Source of the DNA: Rhodococcoides corynebacterioides
GTDB taxonomy: Bacteria > Actinomycetota > Actinomycetes > Mycobacteriales > Mycobacteriaceae
Assembly: GCF_019834675.1 (NCBI RefSeq)
Contig: NZ_JABUBU010000004.1
Location: 123,359 to 187,358, forward strand
DNA length: 64,000 nt
Reading direction: 5' to 3'
The notes under the pieces were generated by a model. It made no database searches. It was not told the DNA's origin and saw only the letters and a list, made by a program, of their open reading frames with translations. A program made the position numbers and the translations under genes. Positions 12,793 through 23,598 of the stretch are shown in pieces. The stretch's first letter is position 1; every line of letters starts with the position of its first letter.

Positions 12793-13824
12793 ATGACCAG
12801 GATCGGCATTCTGACCAGCGGAGGTGACTGCCCGGGTCTGAACGCCGTCATCCGCGGCGCCGTCCTGAAGGGCACCGCGGTGCACGGGCAGGAGTTCGTC
12901 GGGTTCCTCGGCGGGTGGCGCGGACTGGTGCGTGGCGAGTCGATTCCCCTGGACCGCAGTGTGGTTCGCGGACTGTCGCACCAGGGCGGCACCATTCTCG
13001 GGACCAGCCGGTTCGGGCCGTACCAGGAACCGGAGGGGGGCGCGGAGAACATCCAGCGCGTGCTCGACGATCTCGGGGTCGACGGCGTCATCGCCATCGG
13101 CGGCGAGGGCACGGCCAGTGCGTCCAAGCGACTGTTCGAGGACGGCATCGACATCGTCGGGGTGCCCAAGACCATCGACAACGACCTCGACGCCACCGAC
13201 TACACCTTCGGCTTCGACACCGCCGTGGAGATCGCCACCGAGGCCATCGACCGGTTGCGCACCACGGGCAACTCGCACGATCGGTGCATGGTGCTCGAGG
13301 TCATGGGACGCCACGCCGGATGGATCGCCCTGCACTCCGGCATCGCCGGCGGGGCGCACGCCATCCTCATCCCCGAGCAGCCGGAGAGCCTCGAGCAGAT
13401 CTGTGCGTGGGCGACCAGTGTCCGCGATCGCGGCCGCGCGCCCATGATCGTCGTGGCGGAGGGGTTCACGCTGCCGGAGATGACGGAGGCGCACTCGACC
13501 AAGGGTCTCGACGGTTTCGATCGGCCCCGCCTCGGTGGCATCGGCGAGTGGCTCGCGCCGATCATCGAGGAGCGCACCGGAATCGAGACGCGGGCAACGG
13601 TTCTCGGCCACATCCAGCGTGGTGGCGTCCCGACGGCCTTCGACCGGGTGCTCGCGACGCGGCTCGGCATGGCCATCGTCGACCTCGTCGCCGACGGGGG
13701 ATGGGGGCAGATGGTGGCCCTGCACGGCACCGACATCGCCCGGGTCGGATTCGACGAGGCGCTCGCCAATCACAAGACGGTTCCCGCCGGGCGCTACCAG
13801 GAAATGCGCGTCCTCTTCGGCTAG
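12793..13824 (+). CDS. pfkA: 6-phosphofructokinase (ATP-type, actinobacterial group)
   Basis: PfkA phosphorylates fructose 6-phosphate. The 343-residue protein has the N-terminal [15 protein letters not shown] motif and the [12 protein letters not shown] catalytic loop. At the donor-specificity site it reads GGEGTASA, with glycine where PPi enzymes carry aspartate. The loop lysine (PKTIDND) is the PPi-type residue, a mix known from ATP-dependent Streptomyces enzymes. I therefore call it ATP-dependent. An AAGGAG ribosome site (12782-12787) precedes the ATG. It lies between gatA and gatB as in M. tuberculosis (Rv3010c), an order with no obvious functional reason. Confidence 0.95.
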   Translation: MTRIGILTSGGDCPGLNAVIRGAVLKGTAVHGQEFVGFLGGWRGLVRGESIPLDRSVVRGLSHQGGTILGTSRFGPYQEPEGGAENIQRVLDDLGVDGVIAIGGEGTASASKRLFEDGIDIVGVPKTIDNDLDATDYTFGFDTAVEIATEAIDRLRTTGNSHDRCMVLEVMGRHAGWIALHSGIAGGAHAILIPEQPESLEQICAWATSVRDRGRAPMIVVAEGFTLPEMTEAHSTKGLDGFDRPRLGGIGEWLAPIIEERTGIETRATVLGHIQRGGVPTAFDRVLATRLGMAIVDLVADGGWGQMVALHGTDIARVGFDEALANHKTVPAGRYQEMRVLFG

Positions 13825-13830
13825 TAGGCT
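13825..13830 (+). promoter_or_regulatory. Leaderless -10 box of gatB
   Basis: TAGGCT begins immediately after the pfkA stop codon and is 7 nt from the gatB ATG, so gatB likely has its own start site within the cluster. Confidence 0.5.
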
Positions 13831-13837
13831 GCGGACC

Positions 13838-15343
13838 ATGTCTGTCGCCACCGCATCGCTCCTGGACTACGACGACGTGATCGCCCGGTTCGATCCCGTC
13901 CTCGGCATGGAGGTGCACGTCGAGCTGGGTACGGCCACCAAGATGTTCTGCGGGTGTCCCACCGAGTTCGGCGCCGAGCCCAACACGCAGGTGTGCCCGG
14001 TCTGCCTCGGCATGCCCGGCGCCCTGCCGGTGGTCAACGCGGCCGCGGTGGAGTCGGCCATCCGCATCGGCCTGGCCCTGCACTGCGCGATCACCCCGTG
14101 GGGTCGGTTCGCGCGGAAGAACTACTTCTACCCGGATCAGCCGAAGAACTACCAGATCTCCCAGTACGACGAGCCCATCGCCACCGAGGGCTATCTCGAC
14201 GTGGTCCTCGACGACGGCAGCACCTGGCGCGTCGACATCGAGCGGGCGCACATGGAGGAGGACACCGGCAAGTCGCTGCACGTCGGCGGCGCCACGGGAC
14301 GCATCGACGGCGCCAGCCACTCGCTGCTGGACTACAACCGCGCCGGGGTGCCGCTCGTGGAGATCGTGACCAAGCCGATCGTCGGCGCCGGGGAGCGCGC
14401 ACCCGAGGTCGCCCGTGCCTACGTCACGGCGCTGCGCGAGTTGATCCGCGAACTGGGTGTGTCCGACGTCCGGATGGATCAGGGCTCGCTGCGCTGCGAC
14501 GCCAACGTGTCGCTGATGACCAAGGACGCCGCCGAGTTCGGAACCCGGACCGAGACCAAGAACGTCAACTCGCTCAAGTCCGTCGAGGTGGCGGTGCGGT
14601 ACGAGATGCGCCGCCAGGCCGCAGTTCTGCTCGACGGCGGCGAAATCGGCCAGGAGACACGGCATTTCCAGGAGGCCGACGGCACCACGTCCGCGGGCCG
14701 ACGCAAGGAGACCGCCGAGGACTACCGCTACTTCCCGGAGCCCGACCTCGAGCCCGTCGCACCCGACGCCGCGTGGATCGAGGAACTGCGCGCCACCATC
14801 CCCGAGGCGCCGTGGATCACCCGCGCTCGCATCCAGCAGGAGTGGGGTTGGTCGGACGCGGTCATGCGGGACGTCGTCAACGCCGATGCGCTGCCGCTCA
14901 TCTCGGCGACCGTCGATGCCGGCGCCACCCCCGACGCCGCGCGGAGCTGGTGGGTCGCGTACCTCGCGCAGCAGGCCAACACCCTCGGTGTCCCGTTGTC
15001 CGATCTGTCCATCACCCCCGCGCAGGTGGCCCGGGTCGCCGCCCTCGTGGCGGACCGCACGCTCACCAACGCCAACGCGCGCAAGGTCGTCGACGGCGTA
15101 CTGGCCGGTGAGGGCGACCCGGACGCGGTGGTCGAGGCGCGGGGACTCGCTGTGGTGCAGGACGATTCGGCCCTCGAGCAGGCGGTGTCCGACGCCCTCG
15201 CCGCGAACCCGGCGATCGTGGAGAAGATCAAGGCCGGCAAGGTCCAGGCCGCCGGTGCCCTCGTCGGTCAGGTGATGAAGGCGACCAAGGGTCAGGCCGA
15301 CCCCGCGCGGGTCAAGGAACTGGTGCTCGCGGCCTGCGCATAG
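13838..15343 (+). CDS. gatB: Aspartyl/glutamyl-tRNA amidotransferase subunit B
   Basis: GatB binds the misacylated tRNA and carries the kinase/transamidase site. The 501-residue protein begins with the family core [20 protein letters not shown], followed by the Cys-rich loop [16 protein letters not shown]. The signature [14 protein letters not shown] and the YRYFPEPDL motif are present, and a C-terminal tail/YqeY domain runs from about residue 350. The ATG at 13838 sits 7 nt after a TAGGCT box. A longer in-frame reading beginning inside pfkA is not plausible. Confidence 0.97.
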   Translation: MSVATASLLDYDDVIARFDPVLGMEVHVELGTATKMFCGCPTEFGAEPNTQVCPVCLGMPGALPVVNAAAVESAIRIGLALHCAITPWGRFARKNYFYPDQPKNYQISQYDEPIATEGYLDVVLDDGSTWRVDIERAHMEEDTGKSLHVGGATGRIDGASHSLLDYNRAGVPLVEIVTKPIVGAGERAPEVARAYVTALRELIRELGVSDVRMDQGSLRCDANVSLMTKDAAEFGTRTETKNVNSLKSVEVAVRYEMRRQAAVLLDGGEIGQETRHFQEADGTTSAGRRKETAEDYRYFPEPDLEPVAPDAAWIEELRATIPEAPWITRARIQQEWGWSDAVMRDVVNADALPLISATVDAGATPDAARSWWVAYLAQQANTLGVPLSDLSITPAQVARVAALVADRTLTNANARKVVDGVLAGEGDPDAVVEARGLAVVQDDSALEQAVSDALAANPAIVEKIKAGKVQAAGALVGQVMKATKGQADPARVKELVLAACA

Positions 15344-15357
15344 GGCCGAGAGGTCGG

Positions 15358-16491
15358 TCAGTCGCTGCCGCCGCCGCCCGCCGGGATCTGCACGACGACC
15401 ACGCGGTCGTCGGTGGGCGTCGGGGCGCCGCCGTCCTTGTTGGTGGTGCTCACCAGGATCTGCCCGTCCGCGCCGAGAGTCGCGCCGCGGAGCCGTCCGT
15501 ACCGGTCCTGCGCGATCAGCGTGGGCGGGGTGGGCACCGAGCCGGTCTCGGGATCGACTGCCACCACGCCGACCGCGCGGGCGGCGGACATCGACACCGC
15601 GACGGTGCCGGGCCCGGCCGCGCAGCCGCCGACACCGGGCCGGTCCGGCCACGTCCACACCGCGCCGACCACCCCACCCTCCGGGGTGATGCGCGACAGT
15701 CGGTCGCCGTCGACGGCGCCGTCGGTCACCCACTGCGAACCGGTGCCGTCGGAGCACAGATCGCCGGCGCGGCCGAGGCCGCTCATGAGCACCCGGGGTG
15801 CCGCGCTCCCGTCGACGCGCGGATCGACGATCGAGAGCACCTTGCCCGCGAGCGACGACGGATCCGCCGCGGCGGCCGGGTCGCCGCCGCTGCCCGTCGC
15901 CACCCGCAGCTCTGACGGGCCGACGAAGTCCACCGCGCCGCCGACGTCACCGGTCCCGCGGGGGATGCCGGTGAGGACGGGCTTCGGGACGTCCCCCGGC
16001 GCGATCCGGACCACACGAGCGTCGGTGGGCGTCACCACGTAGGCGTAGAGCAGCCTGTCCTCGGCGTAGGTCGGGGACAGGGCGAGGTCGATCAACCCGC
16101 CGCCGGGGGAGGGGTCCACCGGAATCGACGCGACCGGCCGGGGTGCGGCGCCCGGCGCCACCTCGATCACCGCTCCGGTGATCCGCTCGGCGACCAGCGC
16201 CGCACCCCCACCCGGCAGCGTGACCAGTCCGCCCAGCGTGTCGAGACAGGTGGCGATGACGGCGGGGTCCGGGTCGACGCACGGTCCCGACGGCGTGACG
16301 GGCGGGGACGTCGACTCCGGTGCGCCGGGCTCCTCGGGCGCGACGTCGGCGGCGCCGAAGGTGGGTTCCGGGGAGAAGGGCGTCGACGCGGAGTCGTCGA
16401 ACCGCGCGCATCCCGACAGGGCCATCGCGACTACGCATCCGACCGTCAGCGAACGTCGTGCGGCGCGGCCGACTCCAGTACTGCGCGTCAT
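15358..16491 (-). CDS. LppZ-like lipoprotein, PQQ-type sugar dehydrogenase fold
   Basis: This is an exported lipoprotein of 377 residues. A hydrophobic signal peptide ends in the lipobox MALSGC with the acylated cysteine at residue 28, followed by a Pro/Ser/Thr-rich linker (to about residue 70). The body resembles soluble quinoprotein glucose/sorbosone dehydrogenase beta-propellers (LDTLGGLVTLPGGGAALVAE, GGGLIDLALSP, YGRLRGATLG). ATG at 16491 is preferred to the GTG three codons earlier because TACCGT sits 7 nt before it. The gene is convergent to gatB and divergent from the DoxX gene, matching Rv3006 (lppZ). Whether it binds PQQ or is catalytic is not known. Confidence 0.83.
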   Translation of the reverse strand: MTRSTGVGRAARRSLTVGCVVAMALSGCARFDDSASTPFSPEPTFGAADVAPEEPGAPESTSPPVTPSGPCVDPDPAVIATCLDTLGGLVTLPGGGAALVAERITGAVIEVAPGAAPRPVASIPVDPSPGGGLIDLALSPTYAEDRLLYAYVVTPTDARVVRIAPGDVPKPVLTGIPRGTGDVGGAVDFVGPSELRVATGSGGDPAAAADPSSLAGKVLSIVDPRVDGSAAPRVLMSGLGRAGDLCSDGTGSQWVTDGAVDGDRLSRITPEGGVVGAVWTWPDRPGVGGCAAGPGTVAVSMSAARAVGVVAVDPETGSVPTPPTLIAQDRYGRLRGATLGADGQILVSTTNKDGGAPTPTDDRVVVVQIPAGGGGSD

Positions 16492-16498
16492 GACGCCC

Positions 16499-16504
16499 AC
16501 GGTA
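16499..16504 (-). promoter_or_regulatory. Leaderless -10 box of the lppZ-like gene
   Basis: On the minus strand TACCGT lies 7 nt before the ATG at 16491 and decides this start over the upstream GTG. Confidence 0.45.
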
Positions 16505-16570
16505 CGCAGGAACCCCGCACGACACGGCGCGAGCGTCGTCCGCTTCCCCGGTGTCGCGGAGGTGCGGAAC

Positions 16571-16576
16571 TAGGCT
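16571..16576 (+). promoter_or_regulatory. Leaderless -10 box of the DoxX gene
   Basis: TAGGCT with a 7-nt gap to the ATG at 16584. Confidence 0.55.
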
Positions 16577-16583
16577 CGCCGAC

Positions 16584-17456
16584 ATGAGCGACTCCGAGGA
16601 CAAGCGCCGTTCCCCGTCGGGATACGAACCGGCGTCCAGCCCGTACGACCAGCCGACCGAACGGCTGGGTCACGACACGTCGTCGCTGCCGCGAACCGAC
16701 GACGATCTCGACGGATCGTCCCGCTCGGGGGCCGACCGCACCGGGGCGACGGAGAAGATCCCCACCTACCCCGGGCCAGCGAGCGCCTCGTCCCCGTCCC
16801 CGTCCCTGGACGACACGGCCACTCGCGCGTACCCGGTGGCGGACGCGACCCCGTCCTCGTACGGTGCGGCCGGGACCGCGTCGTCGTACGAGACCACCGC
16901 GACCCCCGAACCCGTCGCGGCGCCCACGGACGTCAAGGAGCGGCGCGGCACCCTCGATCTCGGCCTGCTGATCCTGCGGGTGAGCGTGGGCGCCATCGTG
17001 CTGGTGCACGGGCTGCAGAAGCTGGTCGGGTGGTTCGACGGCCCCGGTCTGTCGGGATTCCAGGACATCGTGTCCGGCGCCGGTTACGAGCAGGCGCGCC
17101 TGCTGTCCGTCCTGGGGGCCGTCGGCGAGACCGCCGGCGGCGCGCTGCTCGTCCTGGGCCTGGCGACGCCGTTGGCCGGCGCCGCGGTGCTCGCCGTGAT
17201 GATCAACGCGTGGCTGGTCCGTCAGGTGGCCGAGCCGGGTCTGCAGTTCTTCGCGCCGACCGGCGTCGAGTACGAGTCCCTGCTGGCCCTCGCCGCGGCC
17301 GCGATCGTGCTGACCGGACCCGGCCGCATCGCGATCGACGGCACGCGCGGGTGGGCGCGTCGTCCGTTCATCGGCTCGTTCGTCGCCCTGCTCATCGGCG
17401 TGGGCGGCGCGGTGGCGCTGTGGATCCTGCTCAACGGCGCCGACCCCTTCGCCTGA
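16584..17456 (+). CDS. DoxX-family membrane protein with long disordered N-terminus
   Basis: The 290-residue protein has two parts. Residues 1 to about 125 are hydrophilic, rich in Ser, Asp, Thr and Pro, and probably disordered in the cytoplasm. Residues 125-290 form a four-helix DoxX/SURF4-type membrane domain (LGLLILRVSVGAIVLVHGLQ, GAVGETAGGALLVLGLATPL, ending GVGGAVALWILLNG). In M. tuberculosis the corresponding gene is Rv3005c. DoxX there is reported to form a membrane oxidoreductase complex with SodA and SseA, but neither partner is encoded in this window. The start is set by the TAGGCT box. It is divergent from the lppZ-like gene and convergent with the PH-domain gene. Confidence 0.87.
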   Translation: MSDSEDKRRSPSGYEPASSPYDQPTERLGHDTSSLPRTDDDLDGSSRSGADRTGATEKIPTYPGPASASSPSPSLDDTATRAYPVADATPSSYGAAGTASSYETTATPEPVAAPTDVKERRGTLDLGLLILRVSVGAIVLVHGLQKLVGWFDGPGLSGFQDIVSGAGYEQARLLSVLGAVGETAGGALLVLGLATPLAGAAVLAVMINAWLVRQVAEPGLQFFAPTGVEYESLLALAAAAIVLTGPGRIAIDGTRGWARRPFIGSFVALLIGVGGAVALWILLNGADPFA

Positions 17457-17466
17457 TCCCCAGCTC

Positions 17467-17526
17467 GGCCGGCCGGCGTCACTGCTGGGCCGGCCGGCGT
17501 CACTGCTCGGCCGGCCGGCCGGCGTC
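17467..17526. repeat. 21-bp GGCCGGCC-containing tandem repeat
   Basis: Two identical 20-nt cores (GGCCGGCCGGCGTCACTGCT) start at 17467 and 17488, period 21. A third partial copy with an extra GGCC begins at 17509. The PH-gene stop codon (17500-17502, minus) lies inside the second copy, and the palindromic GGCCGGCC blocks could also fold as a bidirectional terminator between the convergent genes. Confidence 0.75.
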
Positions 17527-18000
17527 GGGCTCGGTCTCGGGTTCCGGCGTCGGCGGCGTGGGGTCCGGCACGGCGCCGCCGCTGGCCGCGGACAGCCGGG
17601 GGAGATCGTCCACCGTCACCCCCGGCAGCGGCACGGTGCCACCGCCGGTGAGCGCTGCCTTGCCGAAGCCGAAGCGGGGGAACGTGATTCCTGCGACGTC
17701 GGCCCAGGCGACCGTTGTGGTGGTGAACGGCCGGCGGGCGACGAGTCCGCGGCGATCGACCGTGGTGCGCACACGCAGTACCCAGTAGGCGGCGAACGCC
17801 GGAATGGCGAGCACCCACCAGAAGAGCGTCGGTGCGCCCGCGACGGGGAACGACGCCCCGAACAACAGGAGTGCCACCGCGGCGAGCGTCAGCGGGTCGA
17901 TGCGGAAGACCTCGGCGTCGGCCGCGGGGGACCGGTCGGGCGCGGGGTCGCCGGTGTGGGAGACTGTGCGCGGTGGTTCGGACTGCTGCGGAGACGACAC
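17500..18000 (-). CDS. PH-domain membrane protein (CFP-6-like)
   Basis: The protein (166 residues from the GTG at 18000) has a short polar N-terminus, two close hydrophobic helices (LTLAAVALLLFGASFPVAG and FWWVLAIPAFAAYWVL), and a bacterial PH-like domain (VDRRGLVARRPFTTTTVAWADVAGI ...). The Pro/Thr/Glu-rich tail varies and reads into the repeat at its 3' end. M. tuberculosis has Rv3004 (cfp6) at this place, known as a culture-filtrate protein. Function is unknown. The start is uncertain: an ATG at 18045 and another start at 18075 are in frame, but the N-terminal extra residues are Cys-rich and unlike the family. Confidence 0.72.
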   Translation of the reverse strand: MSSPQQSEPPRTVSHTGDPAPDRSPAADAEVFRIDPLTLAAVALLLFGASFPVAGAPTLFWWVLAIPAFAAYWVLRVRTTVDRRGLVARRPFTTTTVAWADVAGITFPRFGFGKAALTGGGTVPLPGVTVDDLPRLSAASGGAVPDPTPPTPEPETEPDAGRPAEQ

Positions 18001-18059
18001 CCCTTCATCTTCGCACTGCACACACGCCATCCCACATCCCGGGATTCGTAGTTCGGTAG

Positions 18060-18089
18060 TTGACTGGCGCGGCATCGCACGCTTAACCT
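18060..18089 (+). promoter_or_regulatory. Promoter of the ilvB leader
   Basis: TTGACT (18060-18065) and TAACCT (18084-18089) are spaced by 18 nt, close to the consensus for the main sigma factor. The GTG of the leader peptide is 7 nt after the -10, so the message should begin at the leader peptide start codon. Confidence 0.75.
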
Positions 18090-18096
18090 CACCAAC

Positions 18097-18144
18097 GTGA
18101 AGCGTGAAGATCTCCTCGTAATCGGCAGGCGCGTCGTCGCCTGA
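18097..18144 (+). CDS. ilvB leader peptide
   Basis: A 15-residue ORF encodes [15 protein letters not shown]. Six of 15 residues are Leu, Val or Ile, the end products whose supply controls this operon. It is too short for ordinary gene calling. It starts where the promoter predicts the transcript start and ends inside the attenuator's first stem, as expected for ribosome-stalling control. There is no ribosome binding site, so initiation would be leaderless. Confidence 0.85.
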   Translation: MKREDLLVIGRRVVA

Positions 18145-18214
18145 GCCGATCTACTTCTCGACGCTCAGCCACGACGCGCCACCCTCGCACAGCATCTGCT
18201 GGCGGGGGTTTTTT
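18128..18214 (+). promoter_or_regulatory. ilvB transcription attenuator
   Basis: The 10-nt segment 18128-18137, within the Val-Val codons of the leader peptide, is perfectly complementary to 18171-18180. Between them TGAGC (18142-18146) pairs with GCTCA (18163-18167). The following terminator hairpin has an 11-bp stem with one bulged A (18182-18193 with 18198-18208, loop ATCT) and six T residues (18209-18214). Starved ribosomes stalled on the Leu-Leu-Val-Ile codons would free 18171-18180 and change the downstream folding. The pairing is seen; the switch mechanism is inferred from known ilv attenuators. Confidence 0.85.
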
Positions 18215-18244
18215 CTTGCCCGGATGAGAACCCAAGGACACACA

Positions 18245-20170
18245 GTGAGCGCACCGACAGCCCGGCCCGGCCCGGCCCCTCGCAAGACCCCGTCCCCCGC
18301 CGACCGTCCCGTGCCCGCGGCACCGGAACGCCGCGCGATCGCGCCGGAGCGCGTGACGGGCGCCCAGTCCGTCGTGCGTGCACTCGAGGAGCTCGACGTC
18401 GACGTCGTGTTCGGTATCCCCGGCGGCGCCGTCCTGCCGGTCTACGACCCGCTGCTCGACTCCACCAAGGTGCGCCACGTCCTCGTGCGGCACGAGCAGG
18501 GCGCCGGCCACGCCGCCACCGGCTACGCCCAGGCCACCGGTCGCGTCGGTGTCTGCATGGCGACGTCGGGGCCGGGTGCGACCAACCTCGTGACCCCGCT
18601 CGCCGACGCTCAGATGGACTCGGTCCCGGTCGTCGCGATCACCGGTCAGGTGGGCCGTGGTCTCATCGGCACCGACGCGTTCCAGGAAGCCGACATCTCC
18701 GGCATCACCATGCCGATCACCAAGCACAACTTCCTCGTCACCGATCCGCTGGACATCCCGCGGACCATCGCCGAGGCGTTCTACCTGGCGGAGTCGGGCC
18801 GTCCGGGCGCCGTGCTGGTCGACATCCCCAAGGACGTCCTGCAGGCCGACACGACGTTCTCGTGGCCGCCGGAGATGCGGCTGCCGGGCTACCGGCCCGT
18901 CACCAAGCCGCACGGCAAGCAGGTGCGGGAGGCGGCGCGTCTCATCGCGGCGGCCGAGCGGCCCGTTCTGTACTGCGGCGGCGGCATCATCAAGTCCGAC
19001 TCCCACAAGGAGTTGCTCGAGCTGGCCGAGCTGACCGGCATCCCGGTGGTCACCACCCTGATGGCGCGCGGCGTCTTCCCGGACAGCCACGATCTGAACC
19101 TGGGCATGCCCGGCATGCACGGCACGGTGGCCGCGGTGGCCGCCCTGCAGCGCAGCGATCTGCTGATCACGCTGGGGGCGCGGTTCGACGATCGCGTCAC
19201 CGGTCGACTCGACTCCTTCGCGCCGGACGCCAAGGTGGTGCACGCCGACATCGACCCGGCGGAGATCGGCAAGAATCGGTTCGCGGACGTCCCGATCGTC
19301 GGCGACTGCCGTGAGGTCATCGCGGAGCTCGTCGAGGCCGTGCGTGCCGACGGCGCCACCGGCACGTCCACCGACCTGTCCGAGTGGTGGTCCTACCTCG
19401 ACGGGGTGCGTCGCACCTACCCGCTGAGCTACGACCGTCCCTCCGACGGTGCGCTGTCGCCGGAGTTCGTCATCCAGTCCATCGGCAAGGCGGCCGGCCC
19501 GGACGCCGTCTACTGCGCCGGCGTCGGTCAGCACCAGATGTGGGCGGCGCAGTTCATCTCCTACGAGAAGCCGCGCACCTGGCTGAACTCGGGCGGTCTG
19601 GGCACCATGGGCTACGCCGTGCCCGCCGCGATGGGCGCCAAGATGGGCCTGCCCGACACCGAGGTGTGGGCCATCGACGGCGACGGCTGCTTCCAGATGA
19701 CCAACCAGGAGCTCGCGACCTGCGCGGTCGAGGGCATCCCGATCAAGGTCGCGGTGGTCAACAACGGCAACCTGGGCATGGTGCGGCAGTGGCAGACCCT
19801 CTTCTACGAGGAGCGGTACTCCAACACCGAGCTCGGCACCCACGGTGCCGTCCGGATCCCGGACTTCCTCAAGCTCGCCGAGGCGCTGGGGTGCGTCGGT
19901 CTGCGGTGCGAGCGCGAGGAGGACGTCGAGGACGTCATCGCGCAGGCGCGAGCCATCACCGACCGCCCCGTCGTCATCGACTTCATCGTCGGCAAGGACG
20001 CGCAGGTGTGGCCGATGGTCGCCGCGGGCACGGGCAACTCCGAGATCGAGGCCGCGCGGGGCATCCGTCCGCTGTTCGACAACGACGACGAGGCCGCGCA
20101 GGAACCCGGCGTCGTCGGCGACGTCACCGAAGCTGCTCTCGACCAGAACGCGAAAGGTACCGATCAGTGA
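18245..20170 (+). CDS. ilvB: Acetolactate synthase large subunit
   Basis: IlvB is the TPP-dependent catalytic subunit of acetolactate (acetohydroxyacid) synthase, the first shared step of valine, leucine and isoleucine synthesis. The 641-residue protein begins VSAPTARPG, matching the mycobacterial start, with AAGGA 7 nt upstream. The TPP-activating glutamate is E84 in [11 protein letters not shown]. The GDG-type TPP motif is [18 protein letters not shown], ending in [11 protein letters not shown]. The first 40 residues are a Pro-rich extension common in the order. Expression is likely set by the upstream attenuator. ilvN overlaps by 4 nt. Confidence 0.97.
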   Translation: MSAPTARPGPAPRKTPSPADRPVPAAPERRAIAPERVTGAQSVVRALEELDVDVVFGIPGGAVLPVYDPLLDSTKVRHVLVRHEQGAGHAATGYAQATGRVGVCMATSGPGATNLVTPLADAQMDSVPVVAITGQVGRGLIGTDAFQEADISGITMPITKHNFLVTDPLDIPRTIAEAFYLAESGRPGAVLVDIPKDVLQADTTFSWPPEMRLPGYRPVTKPHGKQVREAARLIAAAERPVLYCGGGIIKSDSHKELLELAELTGIPVVTTLMARGVFPDSHDLNLGMPGMHGTVAAVAALQRSDLLITLGARFDDRVTGRLDSFAPDAKVVHADIDPAEIGKNRFADVPIVGDCREVIAELVEAVRADGATGTSTDLSEWWSYLDGVRRTYPLSYDRPSDGALSPEFVIQSIGKAAGPDAVYCAGVGQHQMWAAQFISYEKPRTWLNSGGLGTMGYAVPAAMGAKMGLPDTEVWAIDGDGCFQMTNQELATCAVEGIPIKVAVVNNGNLGMVRQWQTLFYEERYSNTELGTHGAVRIPDFLKLAEALGCVGLRCEREEDVEDVIAQARAITDRPVVIDFIVGKDAQVWPMVAAGTGNSEIEAARGIRPLFDNDDEAAQEPGVVGDVTEAALDQNAKGTDQ

Positions 20171-20655
20171 GCACCAGTCACACCCTGAGCGTCCTGGTCG
20201 AGGACAAGCCCGGTGTCCTCGCCCGTGTCGCCGCGCTGTTCTCCCGCCGCGGGTTCAACATCGCGTCCCTCGCCGTGGGTGGCACCGAGGTCCCGGACAT
20301 CTCCCGCATGACCATCGTGGTGACGGTCGACGAGTTCCCGCTCGAGCAGGTGACCAAGCAGCTGAACAAGCTCGTGAACGTCATCAAGATCGTCGAGCAG
20401 GAGCCGGAGGCGTCGGTCGCACGCGAACTCGTGCTCATCAAGGTGCGCGCCGATTCGTCGGTGCGCAGCGAGGTCATCGAGACCGTGAACCTGTTCCGCG
20501 CCAAGGTGATCGACGTGTCGCCGGAGTCCGTCACCGTCGAGGCGACGGGCACCCGCTCGAAGCTCGAGGCGTTGCTGCGGATGCTCGACCCTTACGGTGT
20601 TCGTGAGATCGTCCAGTCCGGGATCGTGGCGGTGGGTCGCGGACCCAAGTCCATC

Positions 20656-20670
<15 letters not shown>
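20167..20670 (+). CDS. ilvN: Acetolactate synthase small (regulatory) subunit
   Basis: IlvN binds valine and sets feedback inhibition of IlvB. The 167-residue protein has an N-terminal ACT domain ([20 protein letters not shown], with FNIASLAVG) and a C-terminal regulatory domain ([12 protein letters not shown] ... ILDP-type [12 protein letters not shown]). The GTG start overlaps the ilvB stop (GTGA), so the subunits are translationally coupled. Its last codons and stop are part of a 29-bp tandem repeat that runs on toward ilvC. Confidence 0.96.
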
Positions 20671-21801
<1,131 letters not shown>

Positions 21802-21822
21802 CCGGCAGTCCCGTTCGTCCCC

Positions 21823-21864
21823 TGCGGGGCATCCGTCGCTCGTCCGAGCGGAGGGTGCCCCGCA
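21823..21864 (+). terminator. Hairpin downstream of ilvC
   Basis: TGCGGGGCA (21823-21831) pairs with TGCCCCGCA (21856-21864), and the inner part (GTCGCTCG with CGAGCGG) extends the stem. There is no T-run, but the stability and the place after ilvC suggest transcription termination. Confidence 0.65.
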
Positions 21865-21883
21865 CTCGGGTGAGGGCCACCAT

Positions 21884-21889
21884 TAGGCT
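21884..21889 (+). promoter_or_regulatory. Candidate -10 box of serA
   Basis: TAGGCT just after the ilvC hairpin would give a serA leader of about 80 nt. No clear -35 is visible. The leader (to 21976) shows no recognisable riboswitch or leader peptide. Confidence 0.35.
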
Positions 21890-21976
21890 CCTCCCCGACA
21901 CAGCACGCTCTATCACGAGAACCACTCGCGCGGGCGCGATTCGCCGCCCGGCGCCACTCGATCAGGGAGTTCCCAC

Positions 21977-23572
21977 GTGAGCCAGCCAGGCCGTCCCGTC
22001 GTCCTCATCGCCGACAAGCTCGCCTCGTCCACCGTCGACGCCCTCGGTGACGGCGTCGAGGTCCGCTGGGTCGACGGACCGGACCGACCCGCTCTGCTCG
22101 CCGCCGTGCCCGAGGCCGACGCCATCCTGGTGCGGTCGGCGACGACGGTCGACGCCGAGGTGCTCGCCGCCGGATCGAAGCTGAAGATCGTCGCGCGCGC
22201 CGGCGTCGGCCTGGACAACGTGGACGTCGCCGCGGCGACCGAGCGCGGCGTCATGGTGGTCAACGCCCCCACGTCGAACATCCACACCGCGGCCGAGCAC
22301 GCCGTGACGCTGCTGCTCTCGGCCGCCCGCCAGATTCCCGCGGCCGACGCCACCCTGCGGAACCACGAGTGGAAGCGCAGCGGCTTCAACGGCGTCGAGA
22401 TCTTCGGCAAGACCGTCGGCGTCGTCGGCCTCGGCCGGATCGGGCAGCTCTTCGCCCAGCGCCTGGCCGCGTTCGAGACGCACGTCATCGCGTACGACCC
22501 CTACGTCTCCCCGGCGCGCGCAGCGCAGCTGGGTATCGAGCTGGTCTCCCTGGACGAGCTGCTCGAGCGCGCGGACATGTTCTCCGTGCACCTGCCGAAG
22601 ACCCCGGAGACCAAGGGTCTGATCGGCAAGGAGGCGCTGGCCCGCACCAAGAAGGGCGTGATCGTCGTCAACGCCGCTCGCGGCGGTCTGGTCGACGAGC
22701 AGGCCCTCGCCGACGCCATCACCAGCGGTCACGTCTTCGCGGCCGGCATCGACGTCTACGCCTCCGAGCCCTGCACGGACAGCCCGCTGTTCGAGCTCCC
22801 GCAGGTCGTCGTCACCCCGCACCTCGGGGCGTCGACCACCGAGGCGCAGGACCGCGCCGGCACCGACGTCGCGAAGTCCGTCCTGCTCGCGCTCGCCGGC
22901 GAGTTCGTGCCCGACGCCGTCAACGTCTCCGGCGGAGCGGTCGGCGAGGAGGTCGCGCCCTGGCTGGACATCGTGCGCAAGCAGGGTGTGCTGCTCGGCG
23001 CTCTGGCCGACGGACTCCCGACGTCGCTGTCGGTGGACGTCCGCGGTGAACTGGCGTCGGAGGACGTCGACATCCTCGGGCTGTCGGCCCTGCGCGGGTT
23101 GTTCTCCGCCGTCATCGAGGACGCGGTGACCTTCGTCAACGCGCCCTCGCTGGCCGAGGAGCGCGGCGTGACCGCCGAGGTCACCACCGCGCCCGAGAGC
23201 CCCAATCACCGCAGCGTCGTGGACGTCCGTGCGGTGTACGGCGACGGCACCGTGCTGAACGTGGCGGGCACGCTGACCGGCCCGCAGCACGTCGAGAAGA
23301 TCGTGAACATCAACGGCCGCAACTTCGACCTGCGTGCCGAGGGCAAGAACCTGATCGTGACCTACGAGGATCGGCCCGGATCGCTCGGCCGCATCGGCAC
23401 CGCCCTCGGTGACGCCGGCGTCGACATCGCGGCCGCCGCGCTCAGCCAGGACGCGGAGGGCACCGGCGCGACGATCCTGCTGCGCGTCGACCGGGACGTG
23501 CCGGCGGACGTGCGCGACTCCATCGCCGCGGCGGTGGGCGCGTCGACGATCGAACTCGTCGACCTGTCCTGA
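21977..23572 (+). CDS. serA: D-3-phosphoglycerate dehydrogenase
   Basis: SerA oxidises 3-phosphoglycerate, the first step of serine synthesis. The 531-residue size is the long actinobacterial form with two extra C-terminal domains. The NAD motif is [13 protein letters not shown] near residue 155, the catalytic region is [13 protein letters not shown] near 235, and the His-region is [12 protein letters not shown] near 283. The C-terminus has the intervening domain (about 320-455) and an ACT domain ([20 protein letters not shown]) that binds serine. A GGGAG site precedes the GTG start. Confidence 0.96.
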   Translation: MSQPGRPVVLIADKLASSTVDALGDGVEVRWVDGPDRPALLAAVPEADAILVRSATTVDAEVLAAGSKLKIVARAGVGLDNVDVAAATERGVMVVNAPTSNIHTAAEHAVTLLLSAARQIPAADATLRNHEWKRSGFNGVEIFGKTVGVVGLGRIGQLFAQRLAAFETHVIAYDPYVSPARAAQLGIELVSLDELLERADMFSVHLPKTPETKGLIGKEALARTKKGVIVVNAARGGLVDEQALADAITSGHVFAAGIDVYASEPCTDSPLFELPQVVVTPHLGASTTEAQDRAGTDVAKSVLLALAGEFVPDAVNVSGGAVGEEVAPWLDIVRKQGVLLGALADGLPTSLSVDVRGELASEDVDILGLSALRGLFSAVIEDAVTFVNAPSLAEERGVTAEVTTAPESPNHRSVVDVRAVYGDGTVLNVAGTLTGPQHVEKIVNINGRNFDLRAEGKNLIVTYEDRPGSLGRIGTALGDAGVDIAAAALSQDAEGTGATILLRVDRDVPADVRDSIAAAVGASTIELVDLS

Positions 23573-23598
23573 GCACCGACGACGCGAGGAGGAACGCG

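Noticed and set aside
13562..15757. 731-codon antisense frame over gatB
   Set aside because: Shadow of gatB; no recognisable protein features.
21890..21976. Riboswitch or leader peptide upstream of serA
   Set aside because: No small ORF rich in serine codons and no recognisable riboswitch fold in this leader.
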